64,000 nt of DNA from NCBI GenBank assembly GCA_030765045.1, contig CM060961.1, forward strand, positions 142,581,538 to 142,645,537, in the 5' to 3' direction. The notes beneath the pieces are model-generated. The model was not told the DNA's origin, did not search any database, and worked only from the letters and a program-made list of their open reading frames with translations. This document shows positions 33,290-44,915 of the stretch, piece after piece. This DNA comes from Tenodera sinensis. Lineage: Eukaryota; Arthropoda; Insecta; Mantodea; Mantidae. Position 1 is the stretch's first letter; the number at the start of each line of letters is the position of its first letter. Made by a program: the position numbers and the translations under genes.

Positions 33290-34353
33290 CAGGGGAAGAC
33301 AACTTCGGTCCGTGTGACGTATTTAAACGAAGAGCCAGCTTGTACGTTCGTGTGACGTCAGGCGAGAGCGGTGTATTGCTATGCTGCTTAGATCAGCGGC
33401 GCTACTTGCTGGAAACTGAATGAATATGAAAAATGTTATTTGGGCATGTTTACAGCATGCCCGGGCTGCTTAGGGAGAACCCTCTTCAGCCTAGCCTAAG
33501 GGTTTTTATTTGTTGTGTGGGAGATCTTAACGGCGTTAGTGCGAATTTTGTTTTTATTCTGTGTTTTCGTTGACGTTGTGTAGTGTTGCGTGTTGTGGTT
33601 TTGTGTTTGTGTTCAGTTCCCCGTGTTTCACACCAGTTTGAGACCAGGCTTCAAGACGTAGAAACATTGTCAACTACGTTTCAGATCTTTGCAACCTCGT
33701 ATTCCATTGGATGTTAACAATGTTTCTAGCAGGTAGCAAATTACATTGATAAATTTACAGTGCGACGATTTGCTGAAAGACAAATATACACACAAGGAAG
33801 ACTTGGCTGATTTTTATAACAATGTTCCTCAAACCAGATTTCTGAGCTTGTATGCCCTTGTTGCACGGATATTATGCATGTTTGGTTCTACGTATGTGTG
33901 CAAACAATTCTTTTCTGTTATGAACCTCTTTCTAAGTCAAAATCCCGAAGCATATTGTCAGATTACAATCTAACATGCAGTCTTCGGTTACAAATGTGCC
34001 GTACATTACGCCCTAACAGTGACAAACTATTTAAAGAAAAGCGAAACGGCAAATGTCGGAAAATGTCCACCTAATTGTTCTGTATAGCTCTCCTCTAGCT
34101 GTTATAGTTTCTGTTCTATTTGCGTTATAACATGACTGTTCACATAAACTAGAATTTATATATATGGCATAAAGCTGAAATGTAATTATTTATAATCTGC
34201 GACTATTCCGTAATTGAAACAGTCAGCATTAAAGTTACGATGTCCCGCACGCTTCTTCTTGCCCGCTGTGACGTCACACGTTCAACTGGCCGTCGTTGCG
34301 AGCATGTGAGCTGAGTGAGTTGACGTCACAGCAGCGATACCTGTCTTCCCCTG
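33290..34353 (+). mobile_element. hAT element, 1,064 bp, nested in mariner
   Basis: Termini CAGGGGAAGACA and TGTCTTCCCCTG are a perfect 12-bp inverted repeat. The 8-bp flanks GTTTGGAC (33,282-33,289) and GCTTGGAC (34,354-34,361) match at 7 of 8. Removing the element and one flank restores the mariner sequence. It carries the transposase remnant at 33,752-34,072. Confidence 0.93.
33752..34072 (+). pseudogene. hAT transposase C-terminal dimerisation domain, frameshifted
   Basis: The translation contains LYALVARILCMFGSTYVCKQ followed by FFSVMN, the strongly conserved hAT C-terminal block (ARRIL.MFGSTYVCEQ.FS.MN). The next part, SDYNLTCSLRLQMCRTLRPN, continues the domain (L.LR.A..R.L.P..D.L) in another frame after about 33,950. 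The N-terminal BED finger and the catalytic core are deleted. It resembles the GTF2IRD2/Charlie-type branch, but that assignment is by eye. Confidence 0.82.
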
Positions 34354-35289
34354 GCTTGGACGATGTAGTGCATCGAAGTGTGAGATGGGTGTGCTTTCAC
34401 ATTTCGTCAAGAAATCCAACATGAGTAGCATATCGAGATGTCTATATTACAAATAGGCACTTCCTACCTCAATGCAGAGCCTATATCGGCGGTGGTGAGC
34501 CTCATGGACATGATCCAATACGTGCGGTTGTCTTTAAAGATTTTCAGTCGCTCTATGGACTCGAGCAGTAAGGTCTGATGTTACAGGAGCGCCATACACT
34601 ACACTCTTCGTAGAATCCCACAGAAAATACTTCAGAGGTGTCAGATCTGGTGACCATGCTGGCCATGGATTTGGATATGCGACGTTGAGGTGATTCCGCA
34701 CATCTACATCAAAGTGTACAGGAGCTCATGTTGGCCTTTTCCGTAGTTGTGTATTAGTATTTGCCCCACTGCTTTTAAAATAATATATACACATATTGCT
34801 GAACTTATGCTAGAATTTAGGAGTAAATATTGTAAATGGTGACAGCATTGAATGTAAGTTATGCAACTACGTTATCTACAACGTTCGTACGTCGACTGTA
34901 CCTGGCCTCCTCTCTGTGTCTATGATAATGTGAAAGACTGACCCCCTCCCACTTGCTGTAGTCCAAACTCCGCAGCTTTTCGTTCTCTATATGAAGGTTC
35001 GTTTCATGGTTATTAGGCTTAGGTCGTTCATCCATAGTACACAGATGGATAAAGGGTTGCACATCTGCCGTATTAAGATAAAGCAAATCTTACCAAGTTG
35101 TCACAACCGTTCGTTCTCAAAATTCGACGCTCTCGAGCGTCCAAACTGTGCATTTTCGGACAGGGGTGCCTTCCTGAAAGCCGATCGGTTTGCCATCCCT
35201 CACAACAAACTAAGCGTTGTCGGTGTTTTTGGGACATCTTGTATATTTTCTTGTAGGTTCAGTGGGAATAGGAGATAGGCTTTAGGTGA

Positions 35290-35930
35290 TACTCAAAATA
35301 TTTTAGGAATAAGAGCTGGTCGCTATGTGATCTTTTTAAAATTTAGGTAAAAGTATTTGAAGGTTCAAAACAAAAACAAGAAACATCTCGAAAATGCCAG
35401 TTACCAAAATATGTGGTTTAACAGATCTACATTTTAAGGTAGTAGGTAAGTTTGTCTATCACTTATGGTTTACGAGATAAATGTAGAAGTCATTCAGAAT
35501 GAAGACTTCAGAGGTTATTGTCAGGAAATTCACGATATGCGTTTCACTTGCGTGAAAATATCCTAGGCGTAGGCCAATTTAATCAAAATAAATAGAATCA
35601 TTTTTGAGAAAATTGAATTTTTGGAAAATGTTTGTACATAAAGGATAGCTTGGGGAGGGAGGACTTTCTTGCAAATCTTTGTGTGGCATCCTTAGAAGTG
35701 ATGAACTTAAATACCAAGTTTGGCATTTAATTTACTTTTTGGTTTTTGAGATAAGCTGTTTACAAACTTACACACTCACACTCGCGCACCCACACACACA
35801 TCTTTTTTCTAAAAATGCTTTTTCGGTACTGGGATCTCAAAACGTATATCTTCAGTATGATACTGACATGGAATGTTTATGGTAATGTAATATTTTCTCT
35901 TCCATGGGGTAGCTAATGTGAAAATCTATC
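35290..35930 (+). mobile_element. family C copy, diverged
   Basis: Landmarks in order: AATGCCAGTTACCAAAATAT, TATCACTTATGGTTTACGAG, CATCCTTAGAAGTGATGAAC, a short CACACTCACACTCGCGC slot near 35,770, CTAAAAATGCTTTTTCGG, then TAATATTTTCTC. It lies directly after the mariner right end. Confidence 0.7.
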
Positions 35931-36279
35931 ACTAATTAATATATGTTTCTCAAAAACAGATAAAAATGTATAACACTGTGTAATATAATGAAAGATTTTA
36001 TGGTAGTTGCAAATTGAGTCTCCTAAATTTTTTATATATTTATTTTATATTCTAGGCGCACCAAGAAATGACAGGCGACATCGTTGTATCCATTCTCTGG
36101 TTATGGGTAGAGATAACAACTGATTCGTGTGGAAGATCAAGTGCCAATGTCCTTGTTAGAAAACTGCGTGTGCTATGACCTCTTAAGAAAAAGCTTTGAA
36201 GAAAAACTATGGCGGCAACATAAATACTTAAGACAGTTAAAGTTTTGCATATTATTTTATCCAAAAGCATACAAATGTT

Positions 36280-36490
36280 ATTTCTAACTCACAGACCACC
36301 AAGAGAGATGGATTCCGGCAAAGTGCGAGGTTCGCTTTCGGGAGATTCTGGGTTCGATTCCTGTGGGGTCGGCCACTGCGATCCAGGGTCTTATGTAGGT
36401 TTTCCTTGTTGTCTAGAAGAATGCCAGGGTTTCTCACACTGCGCCAACGCCTGGCCACCTCTGCTAAACCAGTGATGAGAAAGACCAAGA
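36280..36490 (+). mobile_element. tRNA-derived SINE, family H
   Basis: The B-box-like GGGTTCGATTCCTG (36,350-36,363) is followed by TGGGGTCGGCCACTGCGATC, then GGTTTTCCTTG and TGCCAGGGTTTCTCACACTG. It ends AGTGATGAGAAAGACCAAG. The A-box region is weak. Only one copy is in the window. Confidence 0.6.
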
Positions 36491-36904
36491 GGAAATGCCT
36501 ACTACAATTTTATTAACAAGTGCATTTTCTACCGCCGACTGATGCGTTACACGTAACATTAGGATTGTTACCAGTGGACCCATATAGAAGCACATTGCAG
36601 AGGGACATGCTATGTACTGGTTAAAAAATGTTGTTAGCGCAGCACAACTAACTCTAATACACAACTACTGTAAGCTGCAGAGTTATCAACAAGTCCCTCC
36701 GCACCGTGCTGGTGCCTACCGCAAGATAACTTTGGTATCCTGTTTATCTACATCACCTTTCATGAATTACATATCATCAGATCAGATCAGATCATCTATC
36801 AGATATTTTATTTCGTGGAACGTAATAACCATACGCTCTGCCAGTGCTGCCACCGGAATTACCATCTTGGCTACGCGAGAGCTGCGGAGCGACTTCTCGA
36901 TAAC
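36491..36904. other. no recognised gene
   Basis: The open frame 36,612-37,133 spans this stretch, but only its part after about 36,905 is recognisable as LINE. Confidence 0.4.
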
Positions 36905-37620
36905 CCTATATAAGCTAATAATAAACAAAGAAAAATCGGTGGCTATATCTTTTTGTCATAGTCAAAACTCTAAATATTATAAACCACAAATAAAAATAGA
37001 CAATCAATTAGTAGAATATAAAACTTCTACAAAATTCCGGGTATATGGACCGATGAACATTTCAAATGGAGCACAAGTGTTGAAAAGCTGGCATCCAAAC
37101 CAAGGCAAATTTGTTTTGTATTTAGAACTATAAATAAAGTAGTAAACTTAAGCAGTTTTAAGATTTTTCATATGTATATAAGTTGTTGAAGTTTGGTGTA
37201 ATATTTGGGGAAAATTCTGAAGGAGGAGATACTATTTTTAAGCTGCAAAAACGAGTAATTAGGTTAATGACGGGATTAAACAAAACACATTCATGTAAAG
37301 ATACATTTACGTTACTGTCAACATTGTCTTTTCCTTGTGCATAATTATATACTAGAAGTAGCGATATTCGTTCAAAAGTACTTAAAACAATTCTGAAAAA
37401 CATAAATATGACACAAGAAGTAAATCATTCATAACACAGCTTTATTCAATAAAAGTACCAAGTATGCTGGTATTAAATTATATAATAAACTGCCACAAAC
37501 TCAAACTTGTCACCTCAGAGGCTATGTTTAAAAGAGGGGTAGAACATTTCTTATGGCAGCACAGCTTTTATTCCATAGAGTTCTTATCTTAAAACATTAT
37601 TGTATTCTTATATGTACATT
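36905..37620 (+). pseudogene. LINE reverse-transcriptase C-terminal half
   Basis: NKEKSVAISF, KPQIKIDNQLVEYKTSTKF and VYGPMNISNGAQVL are the post-palm region (K..AISF ... K..TKFLGIYL...M.W..H). After a deletion the protein continues in another frame as VIFGENSEGGDTIFKLQKRV and IRLMTGLNKTHSCKDTF, the KLQK.VIR.M.G....SC...F motif, then CA-LYTRS and weak matches to KLYNKLP and FKRGVEHFL. Several stops are present, and the active-site YADD region is not retained. SINE D inserted downstream in what is probably the 3' UTR. The clade (Jockey/CR1-like) is by eye. Confidence 0.82.
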
Positions 37621-37634
37621 TTATAATTTCTGAT

Positions 37635-37953
37635 TGCGCTTGCCTCTGGCGCGGGGGACCCGGGTTCGATCCCCGGCACCAGCATGGGGATTTTATCCCC
37701 TCTGGGAGGTCTGGCACGGAGTGCACTCAGCCTAATTAGTCTCGGGGGAACCAACTGAGGAGCTACTTGATGGTAAAGTAGCGGCTTCAGGTCGTGAAGA
37801 CCGCATAACTGGCCGGGAGGGATCGGGACGCTGGTCACGTACCACCCTCCAGTACTGCACCCCACCAATGACGCCTGTAGTGGGCCGAGTTGGGGGACGC
37901 AGTGGCTGGGCGGTAAGGCTTGGCTCTCATGGGCTGTTGGGCCGGGGTGTAGC
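37635..37953 (+). mobile_element. SINE family D, exact ends
   Basis: TTATAATTTCTGAT occurs perfectly on both sides (37,621-37,634 and 37,954-37,967), a 14-bp TSD. The element starts inside a tRNA-like head (TGCGCTTGCCTCTGGCGCGG) with the B-box GGGTTCGATCCCCGGCACC. Its body has GCATAACTGGCCGGGAGGG and TAGTGGGCCGAGTTGGGGGA, and it ends TTGGGCCGGGGTGTAGC without a long A tail. The first half of the head is lost, so this copy is 5'-truncated. Confidence 0.93.
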
Positions 37954-37967
37954 TTATAATTTCTGAT

Positions 37968-39117
37968 ATACTTTATTTGTATTAACGACACCATGAATTA
38001 ATGTAATTCCTACGGTTGAAATAAGTTGAACTGATGCCCCTGTGAGAGCTGAACTGGAAAATAAAGAACGCCTTGTCTTCGAGTGGCAGCACAAGTGAGA
38101 CACAAGCACAAGTGGACGACGACTTTATGACATTTTTCCAATCTTACAAGAACGTCTCAAAATGAAACACCTGCAACAGGCACGTGGATTGATCAGCTAC
38201 CTGACAATGTATGGTCCATATGCTTCTACTTTTCCTTGCGGCAGAACGTGATATAGATGCACAAACTGTAGCAGAACTCCGCCATTTATACAGAGTGTTG
38301 CCAGTGTGCTTTGGTGCGTTCCTCAGGACTGTTGAGTGTCCAGTACAACAGCAATGAGTTGGTATAAATTTCAAATGGAACCGCTCTCCTTTGCCGCTGG
38401 ATTGTAACCATTAACCAACAAAAGGCGACTCTCATAAACAGGGCGATAGACAATGCAGTTTTAAACCGCAAACCTTGTAAACTCCATACCTCAAAGCAAT
38501 GCCGTCTTTGGCAGCGGAGTGGGGCAGAGTTGTAATGTTTTGGAAAAACACTGCTCCGGATTTTGTACCCTGGCGAGTGCTTCTGTGTTTTATGGTTCAT
38601 TTCCATCGCCCCCCCTTTTCCAAGCTCTGTGAATCTGTTATTCTCACCCCCTTCGCATCCTCAGCTCTCCTTGTTTGGGCCATTACACTTATTCGCGTTT
38701 ATATTATTGCTACGTATATTGTTCCCGATATGGGAACCTGTAATAATGTGCCTTTATTAACTGTGGACAGCCGTGGTTCTTAGCGCAACGGAAATTGTGA
38801 ATAAATATTTATTTACATTTCTGATAAGTATAAATTTATAGAATTGAGATATTCTGGACATAATTTATTGAAGTCTAAGCATGCGACTTCCTGTTAGCAA
38901 ATGTGCTAGGCATTTTCTGGAAGCTCGTGTAGCAGGAATAGATTTGGATTCCTTGTGAATCGTGGTCTCCCGACGTACACATGGAGTGCTGATAAAGGCT
39001 TCACTCTGCTGCCAAATGTCAGCTATAATCTTATATTTAAAGTCCCCGAATTTGACTTAGTGGAGAGTCAATTTCACGTATTAAGAGGAACTTGCGACAC
39101 TTTGATCTTTAAAGATC
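37968..39117. other. no recognised gene
   Basis: Several short frames of 106 codons or fewer, none recognisable. It might contain further LINE remains, but I cannot support that. Confidence 0.4.
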
Positions 39118-39125
39118 ACTTTGTC

Positions 39126-40231
39126 TAGGGTTACCAGATCACCCGTTTTTACCGGGGGCCAACCGTTTTTCAGACCCTTCCCCGACCCCCCAGTTCAGTT
39201 TTCGAATATTTTGCGAAAACACCCGTTTTTTGGTTAACAGTAAAATTATATTATTTGTTTATCACTTCAATTCATTCTGAAAATGAATTTACACGCTGCG
39301 CCTTTAGCAATTGCTTTGTGTGCACTCTAGTGGGTCTTTGATGAACTCTGCTTAAAGTTTACCGCATCTGTACGCCGCACCACTTTCTCTTCTGTCTTTG
39401 TGTACTGTCAAGGTAAGTAGAATAGAAAGAAGGTAGGCCACTCCGGCACAATTGCTGCCATTGGTTATAAGTAACATACGTCACATGGTTTTCTGCCCTT
39501 TCATACAAACTAGCGGCAGTGCTCTGTAAAACAGAATAAACTTCTACAACAGTTTTGTTCTCTCCTTCGATGTGCAGAATTTGCTTTTGCAAAAAGCCCA
39601 TTACACTGTGTACAAACCATAAGTACCATTCTGACAATGGATGTTCACTTGAAATCCACTTTCAATTGCTATCTGAACTGCGAGTGCTCTCCTCCAACCA
39701 TTTTGTTCCTTTAAAGGTAAAGGAAATTATTTGTAAATGTGATGATGAAAATTTATAGTGTTAACATAGTTCTGTTATTGATGATTCTGTACTCTTTGAT
39801 GAAATAAGTGCTTTAAAAACTTACCACAAAATGAACTCTGCAACATTGGTAGGAAAAAGTGTTGCCGAGAAATGGTACGAATATATGCATAATAATGATG
39901 AATGTATAGAATTGTTGAAAGTAGTACAGTACTATTTTGCTATACCTGCACATAATGCAGCTGTAGAGAGAACATTTTCTCTGCTTAATGTTCAGTAGAC
40001 AGATGAGCGAAATAAGCTCGCTGCCGAAGATGTAAAGTTAATGTTGATCATAATGTACAACATGAAAAATGTAACTTGTGCTCAATATTATGACAGGATT
40101 ATCTGTAAAAAGGATTTCCTGAAAAGGGTCAAAGGAAATGAAAAGTATGTGATATAAATGCGTTAACTGATATTCCCCCAGTTTTTTGACATCATCCCCC
40201 AGTTTATTGACATCATGATATGGTAACCCTA
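39126..40231 (+). mobile_element. hAT element, 1,106 bp
   Basis: Termini TAGGGTTACCAGATCA and, in reverse, TAGGGTTACCATATCA. The 8-bp flanks ACTTTGTC (39,118-39,125) and ACTTTGAC (40,232-40,239) match at 7 of 8. The ends also share CCCCCAGTT and CACCCGTTT-type subterminal repeats. The interior encodes a hAT dimerisation domain remnant. Confidence 0.9.
39820..40157 (+). pseudogene. hAT transposase C-terminal domain
   Basis: The translation reads KWYEYMHNNDECIELLKVV, then YFAIPAHNAAVERTFSLLN, a stop in place of the usual Trp (VQ*TDERNKL), LAAEDVKLMLIIMYNMK and ending LKRVKGNEKYVI. The A..N...ER.FSL.N..W...R..L block is the hAT dimerisation signature, resembling ZBED/KIAA1586-type proteins. About 110 residues remain of a normal 500-700. 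The 39,555-39,758 frame upstream is part of the element but not recognisable. Confidence 0.85.
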
Positions 40232-40239
40232 ACTTTGAC

Positions 40240-40949
40240 TATCTTCCAAGATCGATCTTGAGACGCCAGAAATCTCTATAAAGGCAAACCTAAGAGCTGC
40301 CTATTACTTGACCAGTTCTTTCCTCTTCTTGCAATGTTGTGTAGATTAGTAATTTTATTTGTGTGGATTAAAACTTCTTTATACTAGAATTACATGTTAT
40401 AGGTCGCGCGTTACTTCTTGACGAATGAAAATTTTATATGAAAGGTTGAATGCGAGTCTCTACTCAGCTTTTGCGGGAACGAGAGAGAGGAGGTACAGTC
40501 TGCAGTGAGAAAACGCGCATGCTTCTGAGCTGAAGTAGTACAACACTACAAATCAATTTATGACACTTGCAGTAATATCAGCCACATGTATTATACACTA
40601 TACCTCTATAACTGTTTCCACTTAACTTTCTTGCATTTATTCTATTCCCGACATCTCTCCCTCGTCTGAATTGCTATTTTCGTTGCATGCATACATACAT
40701 CCGTACCGCACAAAACTTCTGCAGTCGACTGTACACACAAACGCGACAGAGGAAAACAGAGGTGTCTGTTATCGTAGCATAAACATTTGCTGACCTGTTT
40801 ATTAAGGGTAGGCTCACTCATTGGATTTCTGCTCAAGGTCATTCGTCAAGAACGAACGCGCAACCTATACTTCCGTAGGATTTAGCTTCACGAAACTCCC
40901 AGCCACTCTGAGATAGCCCCCCCCCCCCCCCCCCCCCGCCCTGCACTTC
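40240..40949. other. no recognised gene; poly(C) tract at 40,918-40,937
   Basis: AT-rich sequence with no domain-bearing frame, ending in a roughly 20-bp C run interrupted by one G. Confidence 0.5.
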
Positions 40950-40957
40950 CTTATCAG

Positions 40958-41144
40958 TAGGCTTCGGACATGGTTGCTGTTTCGTTGCACTTTGGCTGGA
41001 AAATGGTTACGTGCGCACAGGGTTTCACTACTACCTTCCCTTCCCCGAGCAGTGCCTGCCGTTTACCCTAAGCGCTGGCTTGTAAACAACGTACCGGTCG
41101 GTATATTTGAAGTGCAGCTATCCTAAATGCATGTCCGAAGCCTA
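40958..41144. mobile_element. 187-bp hAT-type MITE with perfect TIR and TSD
   Basis: It starts TAGGCTTCGGACATG and ends with its exact reverse complement CATGTCCGAAGCCTA. CTTATCAG flanks both ends perfectly (40,950-40,957 and 41,145-41,152). It is non-coding. The 8-bp TSD indicates mobilisation by a hAT-type transposase. Confidence 0.95.
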
Positions 41145-41212
41145 CTTATCAGTTTTGATACGTTACTCCTTTTGTGAACACGCCCAACATCCATTTTAAT
41201 GTGACACCTGGT

Positions 41213-41901
41213 AAGGGTCGCCAGGTTTTCAAGCTAAAAATACGGGAGATTTCAAAAATGTTTCCTTAATACTTGAACATATTGTCGATATGTCGATTTT
41301 TCTCTGTATTGATTTTAGATGTATGCCTATTGCACAGACTAGCTTGTACATATTTATTTGCAACATTTAAACCAATGAGTATATTTACAAAATAGTGGTT
41401 TCTTAATCTCACTTATTTCACTCTTTTAAAAAGCCATAAAGAGCAATGTGCGTAATGCTTACTACCCTTCACAGGTCCTGTTCAAAAAAATCTTCCCAAA
41501 CAGAAAGATAAACACACATGTACTTGGGTTTCTTCTTGGGTGGAGTTTTCCTCAGTTCATTGCAGCCATCGTCTTCCATGATTTGACTTGCTTTATAGAA
41601 CCACAAACAAATGAGACGCGTACTCACGTCACACATCACATGACCACAAGTACGCATAAGGATTGGCTACACTCTACCAGCCAATAAAAATAGAATGCTC
41701 GCTACTACCAACAGCTAATTAAAATACTGCTGCCAACATTGGGAAAAAGGAACTTCTTCTGCGATATATCGCATATTCCAAATATCCTTCTAAAACTCAG
41801 AGTTCACGGCAGTGTATAAAATACGGGAGAAATAGTCCAAAATACGGGAGCTGGGAGACTCAATAAAATAAGGCTAAAATACGGGAGAACTGGCAACCCT
41901 A
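41213..41901. mobile_element. hAT-type non-autonomous element, 689 bp
   Basis: The left end AAGGGTCGCCAGGTTTTCAA and right end (reverse complement TAGGGTTGCCAGTTCTCCCG) share the .AGGGT.GCCAG terminus with the 39,126 element. Both ends have subterminal AAAATACGGGAGA repeats (four in all, three near the right end). The 8-bp flanks CACCTGGT and CATCTGGT match at 7 of 8. No transposase is recognisable in the 79-codon internal frame. Confidence 0.88.
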
Positions 41902-42049
41902 CATCTGGTTGAGGCGCCCTTGACCGTGACCTCTGGTGGAGACGCTAAGTGACGTTCACGCACGTCATATCTGGCGTAGGCGCCATCCTACGTCACAACT
42001 AGTGGTGACGCCCCTTAACCATCGATATAACTGTTTTATTTTCTGTATG

Positions 42050-42895
42050 TATAGTAAGTAGAGGAATTATTGTATTCGACCCAAAATTTCGATGTCGAGA
42101 TTTCAACGGAAATATGTTTTGAGGCCCTCTGAATCCAAAAGCGCATTTTTAGACAAAGGTTTGTGTGTATGTGTCTGTGTGTGTCTGTGAATAGCATAAT
42201 TTGAAAACGAAAATTTGGTTAGAAACCACAGTTGGTGTTTAATGTCTTTAAAGGGTGCAACACAAAGATTTTGAAGAAAATTCCTCCACCATAAACCACT
42301 CACTACATGGAAAATTTTTCGAAAATTTTGATTTTACCAAAAATGGCTAACGATTTTGCTTAAAATACCATATTTTAAAAATATTTTATGGCAAATGAAA
42401 TACATATTTTAAATTTTCTAGCTATAGCCTATGTAGTCCTGGGTACTCTTGATGACTTTTGCAAAACTGGTAAACCGTAAGAGATAGACCAAATCTTACA
42501 GCACAAAAAATGTAGATCTTGTTAAAACACCCAAGTTATGTCTAAATGCATTTCTAATGGAGTGAACCATTTCGTAGCTATTTCTTGTTATTTGTGTTAG
42601 TTTCGCAATACTTACACTTTTCTCAAATGGAAGGTCGTTATTCACTTTTCTTATCTCTTGGCTGTGGAAAGTGAACGTAATTTCAAAGCTTTAAAAGATC
42701 TGACTATCTTCCAAAGCCTACTGTATTCCCATATTCCCCTTGCAGCTAAAAGAAAGTAACTTACAATAAGATAACCTCTGCATACGTTTATCTCCTCTAA
42801 CATAAAGAAAATAGAGGGATAAGAGTTTGTAAGAATAGTTAGTACAACAGTAGAGACAGTCATGTGAGTGCAACGCATCAGATTATTTAAATCAA
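42050..42895 (-). mobile_element. family C element, near full length
   Basis: From AAGTAGAGGAATTATTGTAT through a short (GT)n slot at 42,161-42,187, AAGGGTGCAACACAAAGATT and GTGAACCATTTCGTAGCTAT to TAGAGACAGTCATGTGAGTG and CAACGCATCAGA at 42,882. The CA slot is only about 25 bp here. Confidence 0.88.
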
Positions 42896-43125
42896 CTAGA
42901 AGGTATAAACTATAAAACCATATGTTTTAGTGTTGGATTTTTATTAAAATAGCAATACATGCCAAAAAAGTAAGGTAAACGTAATGTAATGTAATTAATC
43001 CATGCATCACGTAAGCATACATTATAAGCTTTAATACGCATTAATAATATTACCTATCGCCTAGCCTTCCTTATACTTACGAGAATATGTTCTATTTTGG
43101 GCATGGTTAAACCTGAAATAAATAG
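42896..43125. other. unassigned AT-rich spacer
   Basis: Spacer between two opposite-facing family C copies. Nothing recognised. Confidence 0.4.
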
Positions 43126-43945
43126 AAAAATCTGTTGTGTTGCACTCACATGACTTTCTCTACTCTTGTACTAACCATTCTTACGAACTACTATTCTTTT
43201 ATCTTCTACGTGTTAGTTGAGATAAACATTTTCAGAAATTATCTTGTTGGTTATTTCCTTGTAGGTGCAAGAACATGGTAATACAGTAGGCTTTGAGCGA
43301 TAGTCAAATATTTTAAAGCTTTGAGATTTCGTTTTCTTTGCACGGCTAAGGTATAAAAAATGGACCACGATCTTCCACTTGATGCAAGTTTAAGTTCTCC
43401 AAAACTCACACAGATAACAAGGAATATCTCCGAAATGGTTCACTCTATAAAAATGTATTGGGACATAAATTGTGTTTTAGGAAGATCTACATTTTTGTAT
43501 AGTAAGATTTCTTCTACCAGTTATGAAAATGTCGTCCAGAGAAAACAAGACTACATAGGCCATAGCCAGAAAATTCAAAATGTACATTTCGTTTACCATA
43601 AAAATGTTTCAAACATATGGCACTTTAATCAAAATGTTAGAGCTATTTTCGAGAAAATCAAAATCTTAGGACAATTTTCCATGTAAGTGGTAGTTTAGGG
43701 TGGAGGAATTTTCTTCAAAATCTTCGTGTCGCATCCTTGAAAAGACGTTTAACTTAAATACCAACTTTGGTTTTTATTTTTGAGTTATGCTGTTCACTGC
43801 CTGACAGACATACACACGGATCTTTTGCTAAAAATGTTTTTTTTATTCAGGGGGCCTCAAAACATATATTTCCGGTGAAATCTCGATATGGAATTTTTGG
43901 TTGGAATACAATACTTCCTGTACTTACTCTACGTAGTAGAGAAAG
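43126..43945 (+). mobile_element. family C element, near full length
   Basis: It starts CTGTTGTGTTGCACTCACAT with ACTTTCTCTACTCTTGTACT and ends ACGTAGTAGAGAAAGTACAT. The CA slot (43,802-43,818) is almost absent: GACAGACATACACACGG. It is the closest thing here to a pre-expansion copy. Confidence 0.9.
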
Positions 43946-44915
43946 TACATGTATAATGTATACGTAAATACATCGTAATAAGTAGTGTGAGAAAGTGTTC
44001 ATCAGACTTCGTTTAATATGAACAAAATGCCAAGTCGAACGCTCAATGTGCCTAAATTGCTGCAATCTTCGTTATGCAAAGCTTATTTTTCGCTTTATGA
44101 ACGGTCGAACTGGTTACTGCAAACACTATTTTTCGTCGTGAATGACTGCATATGACGTTAATTAAACATTACGTTTATTTTCATTCTGAATGGCCATTGT
44201 TTCAAAACATGTTTAATTTTTCTTAGCTGATAGGTGTACCAACAGCATTTGGTTGTGGTGTAAGAAGAAGACTAACGATCGTTTTCTTTTCTCAATCTTC
44301 AATATAGAATGTGTTTAGTCAACGCGTGTGCAGTTGGCCGTCTCCTTTGTGGAACCCTTATAATCGTTTTACAACACGGGCGATTCCTCCTCACTTCTTT
44401 CTGCAGAGCTGCAACCTCTTAACATGAACCTTTGCAACTAGTGAAACTGGAAGAGTCTAGAGTTCAGAATTTTGGTAACTGAGACTCCCCGTGGAGTCAG
44501 CATGCAACTGAACTTAGTTAAAATCAGTTGCTATTGGTCTTCAAGAACCGGGATAGTTTCCCTTTTCTGAAGCGTGGAGATGTATCTATGACAGTCATTA
44601 ATTGGGGGTAGCGTACATTTCCTTTGTAAAACAACTGCACTCGCGTTCACCACTGCACTGAGGTTTAACTAAACCACAAGTTTATAGAACGCCTGTAGTT
44701 GAAACTTTTGTTTCAATTTAACTAAACTTCCCGTCAAACTACGTTTATAATACCCGACCTAAGTAATACCATGTTATTGATTGTAGTAATAATTTTATGA
44801 ATTTCACTTTTGAATGTTCGTATGCTTCGTGCAAGATTTAGTAAAGGTACAAAGGATATGCGGTTTATTTGTAAAACGCTTTAAACGCAAACTATCAACA
44901 AGCAGACTGCGTATA
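43946..44915. other. no recognised gene
   Basis: Mixed AT-rich sequence without long frames or visible repeats, up to the satellite edge. Confidence 0.45.

Larger units (their letters stand above)
33187..35241 (-). mobile_element. mariner-like element with ~110-bp TIRs, split by a hAT element
   Basis: The left end AAAGGTGTCCCAAAAAAACC and the right end (reverse complement CAAGATGTCCCAAAAACACC) are both flanked by TA. The inverted repeat continues about 110 bp with CCGACAACGCTTA, GATGGCAAA..GATCGG, CCCTGTCCG.AAATGCAC and GTTTGGAC. Removing the hAT insert leaves about 983 bp, shorter than an autonomous mariner. The remaining interior (34,361-34,740) is degenerate reverse-strand C-terminal transposase. 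It belongs to the same family as 10,532-11,030 and 27,735-28,395. Confidence 0.88.

Noticed and set aside
38144..38606. Possible LINE C-terminal motif near LISYLTMYGPYASTF
   Set aside because: Similarity too weak to support without alignment.
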